DNA from: Rhynchopus sp. YZ270_cl-10
Lineage: Eukaryota; Euglenozoa; Diplonemea; Diplonemida; Diplonemidae
Length of the DNA: 64,000 bases
NCBI GenBank assembly: GCA_964035575.1
Contig: OZ037894.1
Coordinates: forward strand, 372,001-436,000
Reading direction: 5' to 3'
The notes under the pieces were generated by a model. It was not told the DNA's origin. It was given only the letters and a program-made list of their open reading frames with translations, and did no database searches. Position 1 is the stretch's first letter; each line of letters opens with the position of its first letter. A program made the position numbers and the translations under genes. Below are positions 61,187-64,000 of this stretch, piece after piece.

Positions 61187-61259
61187 TGGTGCTTTTTGGA
61201 AATCGATCAAACGACCTGTCAGGGACCTGTTCAATATCGACCCCCTCCCGGAAGCACCA
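61187..61259 (+). mobile_element. 73-bp inverted-repeat mini-element with 5-bp target duplication
   Basis: Ends TGGTGCTT and AAGCACCA, flanked by GTAGT on both sides (61182-61186, 61260-61264). Interior ACCTGTCAGGGACCTGTTCA, ATATCGACCCCCTCC matches the 58-bp element at 11508. Different target, same duplication length. Confidence 0.88.
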
Positions 61260-61368
61260 GTAGTGTAAATTTAGTCAACCCTTCCGCTCTGCTAGTGGAC
61301 AGGGCCTGCTTTAACTTTGCTTGCACATCCCGCCCTCCCCCCGTCCCCTATCAAAAAAGAAAGAAGGC

Positions 61369-61449
61369 AAAATATGTTGGGAACGTAATAATGTTTGAAC
61401 TGCCCAAAAAAGACGCTCGTTCGTTCCAACATTATTACCCAACATATTT
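61369..61449 (+). mobile_element. 81-bp fold-back element
   Basis: AAATATGTTGGG then GTAATAATGTTTGAAC, mirrored by GTTCCAACATTATTAC and CCCAACATATTT, with a 3-base bulge. Short unpaired centre. Superfamily unclear. Confidence 0.7.
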
Positions 61450-62234
61450 ACATTTTTACGGTAACTGATTTTTAAAAAAGGTGGACAGGTGGGTCGGTCA
61501 TACCACCTCTCCCTTGGTGTGGGTGTGCAGAGAGGAACATTCGTTATTTCCATTTTTCTCTCTCTCTTTTTTTTTGGGTAGTGTAGGCTCTCTCACTCCT
61601 CCCGCCTGTGTATGCCCCTTTTTTTTTTCTTCCGCTCGTTTCTTTATGTATGCAGGTGGATGGATGCGTTTGGCACTACCACTACCGTTTTCATGTCAAC
61701 CCCGATGGAGAGAGAAAAGGAAATAATACCAAACACCCCCACCCACACCAAGAGCACAGAAAAATAATATCGGTTTTCAGTATAGTGGAAGTGCATCCTC
61801 GGGTGTCTTTAGTCTATTGATTTTGATGAACACTACCAAATATAACAGAAAAAAAAAGTTACAACTGCAACAACAAGCAACCTCTCTCAATCAGTCTCTA
61901 GTCTATACCTGATGCAGCCAAGTTTTCAAAGAACAGAATCTTCATAAAAACTCATACAAAAAACCCCAAAATGCTTGAATTGTGCATTTTTTTTTGATGT
62001 ATTTATTGCCATCATGATTTCTGCGTGCGCCTCCTCGATTTTGTTCTTTTTTATGGTAAAAAAATAATACATCAGAATGCCCTGTACAGCTAGCGTGCAA
62101 CCCTTCTTTAAAAGGTGAAAGGGTTCTCCCCCTTTCCCCCCACCACCCCCCCCGACTCGCCCCCTTTTTATCAGTGTCAGCGTCCCCAGGGCATTGCGCT
62201 ATCAACGTCACTTTTTATCATATATTTTGAGGTG

Positions 62235-62262
62235 CTAAGTATGCGAGGCTTAGATTCCTTTT
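62235..62262 (+). repeat. Gene-strand hairpin element (CTAAGT/GCTTAG)
   Basis: Stem CTAAGT (62235-62240), loop ATGCGAG, stem GCTTAG (62248-62253). The changed base gives a U-G pair, so pairing is kept. Confidence 0.7.
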
Positions 62263-62309
62263 TACCCCCTTCTTTCCCCTCTTTTTTTTTTTTCGTTATT
62301 ATTATAATG

Positions 62310-62350
62310 TGCACAGAGAGAAGTGCAACCATGTTTTCAAGCTTTCTTTG
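62310..62350 (+). repeat. Gene-strand hairpin element (TGCAC type)
   Basis: Stem TGCAC (62310-62314), loop AGAGAGAA, stem GTGCA (62323-62327), then ACCATGTTTTCAAGCTTTCT. Duplicate of 52488-52530. Confidence 0.78.
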
Positions 62351-62418
62351 TTGATTGAGGGGAGCAGGAGGCTCAGATCATTCTTCTAAACAACCCTTTT
62401 TCTTTACCCTGTGATCAA

Positions 62419-62467
62419 AGGTGAGTAAGCAAGGAGAGGCTTAGGTTCATCTTAAACTTTTCTTTTA
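62419..62467 (+). repeat. Gene-strand hairpin element, absent from the paralogous spacer
   Basis: AGGTGAGTAAGCAAGGAGAG GCTTAGGTTCATCTT and AAACTTTTCTTTT. The matching place in the first spacer (about 52570-52590) lacks this unit; the flanks TTTACCCTG(TG)ATC are repeated on both sides, suggesting insertion or tandem duplication after the gene duplication. Confidence 0.75.
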
Positions 62468-62569
62468 CCCTGATCCCCCAAACCTTAGCAGCAGTCTGGA
62501 GAGGAATCTCTAAAACCTGCGCGACGGCAAACTAGGGGGGGAGCGGCTGCAACCCGAAAAATGTTTCTA

Positions 62570-62620
62570 GTGTCTGCGTCCGCCAATGAATGTGAGGCGT
62601 TTTTTTTTTTGCACTTTTCT
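62570..62620 (+). repeat. Class-3 hairpin motif
   Basis: GTGTCTGCGTCCGCCAATGA, ATGTGAGGCG, T-run, GCAC. GTCT pairs with AGGC through one G-U pair. Confidence 0.7.
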
Positions 62621-62664
62621 CTTGTTCTATGCTTTCTATGTTGAATGCATATGTTGAAATAAAT

Positions 62665-62727
62665 TTCTTTTTTGTTGAAAACTTGGTTTGTATTAGTAGA
62701 CACCCGAGGATGCGCTACACTATACAA
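62665..62727 (-). repeat. Dispersed repeat C, minus-strand copy
   Basis: On the minus strand reads GTATAGTGTAGCGCATCCTC, GGGTGTCTACTAATACAAAC, CAAGTTTTCAAC. Confidence 0.78.
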
Positions 62728-62764
62728 TTTTGCGATCAACGAACCCTCCCCTTCAAAGATAATT

Positions 62765-62800
62765 GTATGCACAAGGCATATTCCGTCTTTCAGATTTTCT
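62765..62800 (+). repeat. Gene-strand hairpin element (GTATGC type)
   Basis: Stem GTATGC (62765-62770), loop ACAAG, stem GCATAT (62776-62781), then TCCGTCTTTCAGATTTTCTT. Confidence 0.7.
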
Positions 62801-63270
62801 TATTTTGGGGTTTCCTATTTTGGATGAGTGTAACTGCCATACAGTCTTCACTGTCCAATGTTACCCCCCCCCTCAAGGAGTAGACTTCAGACCTGAGGCT
62901 GTTTTTTTTTTTTTTTTCTCTTTTTTTTCTTCTTTTTTTTGCACGCAATGTGGTCACCGTTCTTTGTTTTTTCTTTGTTTTGAATCTGTCCTTTCTTCGT
63001 TATGTTTTTGGTGCAAAATTCTTTTATTCATTGAACAGAAATGGGGTGATCTGGGGACTTTTTTTTCCAGATTATTCACCAGCCATTCACAAAAATTCAC
63101 AACGAGGCGAAAACACACGTGATACACCATGTGTGGGATCTTTTGTGAATGAATGTGAATTTTTGTGAATCGCTAGTGCAGGTTTTGTGAATTTTGGTGA
63201 ATTTTTGTGAACTTTTGTGAATTTATGTGAATCGCTAGTGCAGGTTTTGTGATTTTTTTTGGGTTTGCAG

Positions 63271-63420
63271 TACTGTACTGTACTGTACTGTACTGTACTG
63301 TACTGTACTGTACTGTACTGTACTGTACTGTACTGTACTGTACTGTACTGTACTGTACTGTACTGTACTGTACTGTACTGTACTGTACTGTACTGTACTG
63401 TACTGTACTGTACTGTACTG
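63271..63420 (+). repeat. TACTG pentamer array, 30 copies
   Basis: Thirty uninterrupted TACTG units. Abuts the 9-bp satellite without spacer. Confidence 0.97.
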
Positions 63421-63573
63421 TATACACAGTATACACAGTATACACAGTATACACAGTATACACAGTATACACAGTATACACAGTATACACAGTATACACA
63501 GTATACACAGTATACACAGTATACACAGTATACACAGTATACACAGTATACACAGTATACACAGTATACACAG
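63421..63573 (+). repeat. TATACACAG nonamer array, 17 copies
   Basis: Seventeen perfect TATACACAG units. This unit is the reverse complement (rotated) of the one that follows. Confidence 0.97.
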
Positions 63574-64000
63574 TATACTGTGTATACTGTGTATACTGTG
63601 TATACTGTGTATACTGTGTATACTGTGTATACTGTGTATACTGTGTATACTGTGTATACTGTGTATACTGTGTATACTGTGTATACTGTGTATACTGTGT
63701 ATACTGTGTATACTGTGTATACTGTGTATACTGTGTATACTGTGTATACTGTGTATACTGTGTATACTGTGTATACTGTGTATACTGTGTATACTGTGTA
63801 TACTGTGTATACTGTGTATACTGTGTATACTGTGTATACTGTGTATACTGTGTATACTGTGTATACTGTGTATACTGTGTATACTGTGTATACTGTGTAT
63901 ACTGTGTATACTGTGTATACTGTGTATACTGTGTATACTGTGTATACTGTGTATACTGTGTATACTGTGTATACTGTGTATACTGTGTATACTGTGTATA
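63574..64000 (+). repeat. TATACTGTG nonamer array, runs off the window
   Basis: About 47 perfect TATACTGTG units up to the window edge, inverted relative to 63421-63573 about a dyad between 63575 and 63576 (ACACAGTA/TACTGTGT). Confidence 0.97.

Larger units (their letters stand above)
61045..63270 (+). other. Duplicated repeat-rich spacer after copy 2
   Basis: Contents: mini-element 61187-61259; fold-back 61369-61449; partial repeat C 61781-61820; hairpins 62235-62262, 62310-62350, 62419-62467 and 62765-62800; class-3 motif 62570-62620; minus-strand repeat C 62665-62727; a GTGAATTTTTGTGAAT fold-back and direct repeats (63083-63250). No gene supported. Confidence 0.6.

Noticed and set aside
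63173-63571. 132-codon minus-strand ORF of YTVYTVYTV
   Set aside because: Product of the satellite arrays; no start context or composition of a real protein.
63421-64000. CRISPR-like array
   Set aside because: Units are contiguous with no spacers, in a eukaryotic context.

Overview
The window looks like nuclear DNA of a protist, most plausibly a euglenozoan and perhaps a diplonemid. This is an inference. What the sequence shows is that every convincing protein gene in 64 kb lies on the + strand, as in polycistronic genomes. Pyrimidine tract plus AG sites sit just before several start codons, as expected for spliced-leader acceptors. Seven genes have none, two genes and one more have single introns, and others have up to four conventional introns, nearly all with a GTATG or GTATA donor. 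T/P-rich linkers in membrane proteins also fit this group. No spliced-leader RNA gene or rRNA was found, so the taxon is not proven. Intergenic DNA is full of A, T, G and C homopolymer runs and short dispersed repeats.

Genes from left to right: a 5'-partial coiled-coil protein with UVR-like helices (2-2103, one intron); a 3-beta-HSD/NSDHL-like short-chain dehydrogenase (3755-4942); an MFS/nodulin-like transporter (6744-8474); a five-exon PDZ-like protein with a C-terminal CxxC pair (12883-15644); a mitochondrial single-pass membrane protein (19805-21249); a large right-handed beta-helix protein (22270-25101); a small secreted helical protein (29131-29685); a low-complexity Pro/Ala protein that starts on a 6-nt coding exon (30444-33081); a nuclear uS12-like mitochondrial ribosomal protein (34355-35582, four exons); a small mitochondrial-type membrane protein (35964-36671); a RCK/MAK-like CMGC kinase with DMG in place of DFG (37766-38632); an EF-hand coiled-coil protein (39195-41147); a PB1-domain protein (42434-44044); a GRC3/NOL9 polynucleotide 5'-kinase (45263-47668); and two nearly identical CUB-like, T/P-linker, polytopic membrane proteins (48290-51589 and 58027-61044).

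The genes do not form one pathway. They read as an ordinary housekeeping and membrane gene set on one transcription unit. The repeat landscape is the more unusual part: (1) two nonautonomous hAT-like elements with perfect 8-bp target duplications and a third hAT-like element with a 49-codon ORF; (2) three short TA-flanked mariner-type elements; (3) a 58-73 bp element family with 5-bp duplications and visible empty sites; (4) a six-copy 261-bp satellite; (5) a terminal 9-bp satellite that reverses orientation about a dyad; (6) a fold-back element of about 2.3 kb; and (7) dozens of short hairpin-plus-pyrimidine-tract elements, all on the gene strand, whose stems change sequence but stay paired. 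I regard item 7 as the best candidate for an undescribed RNA-level system.
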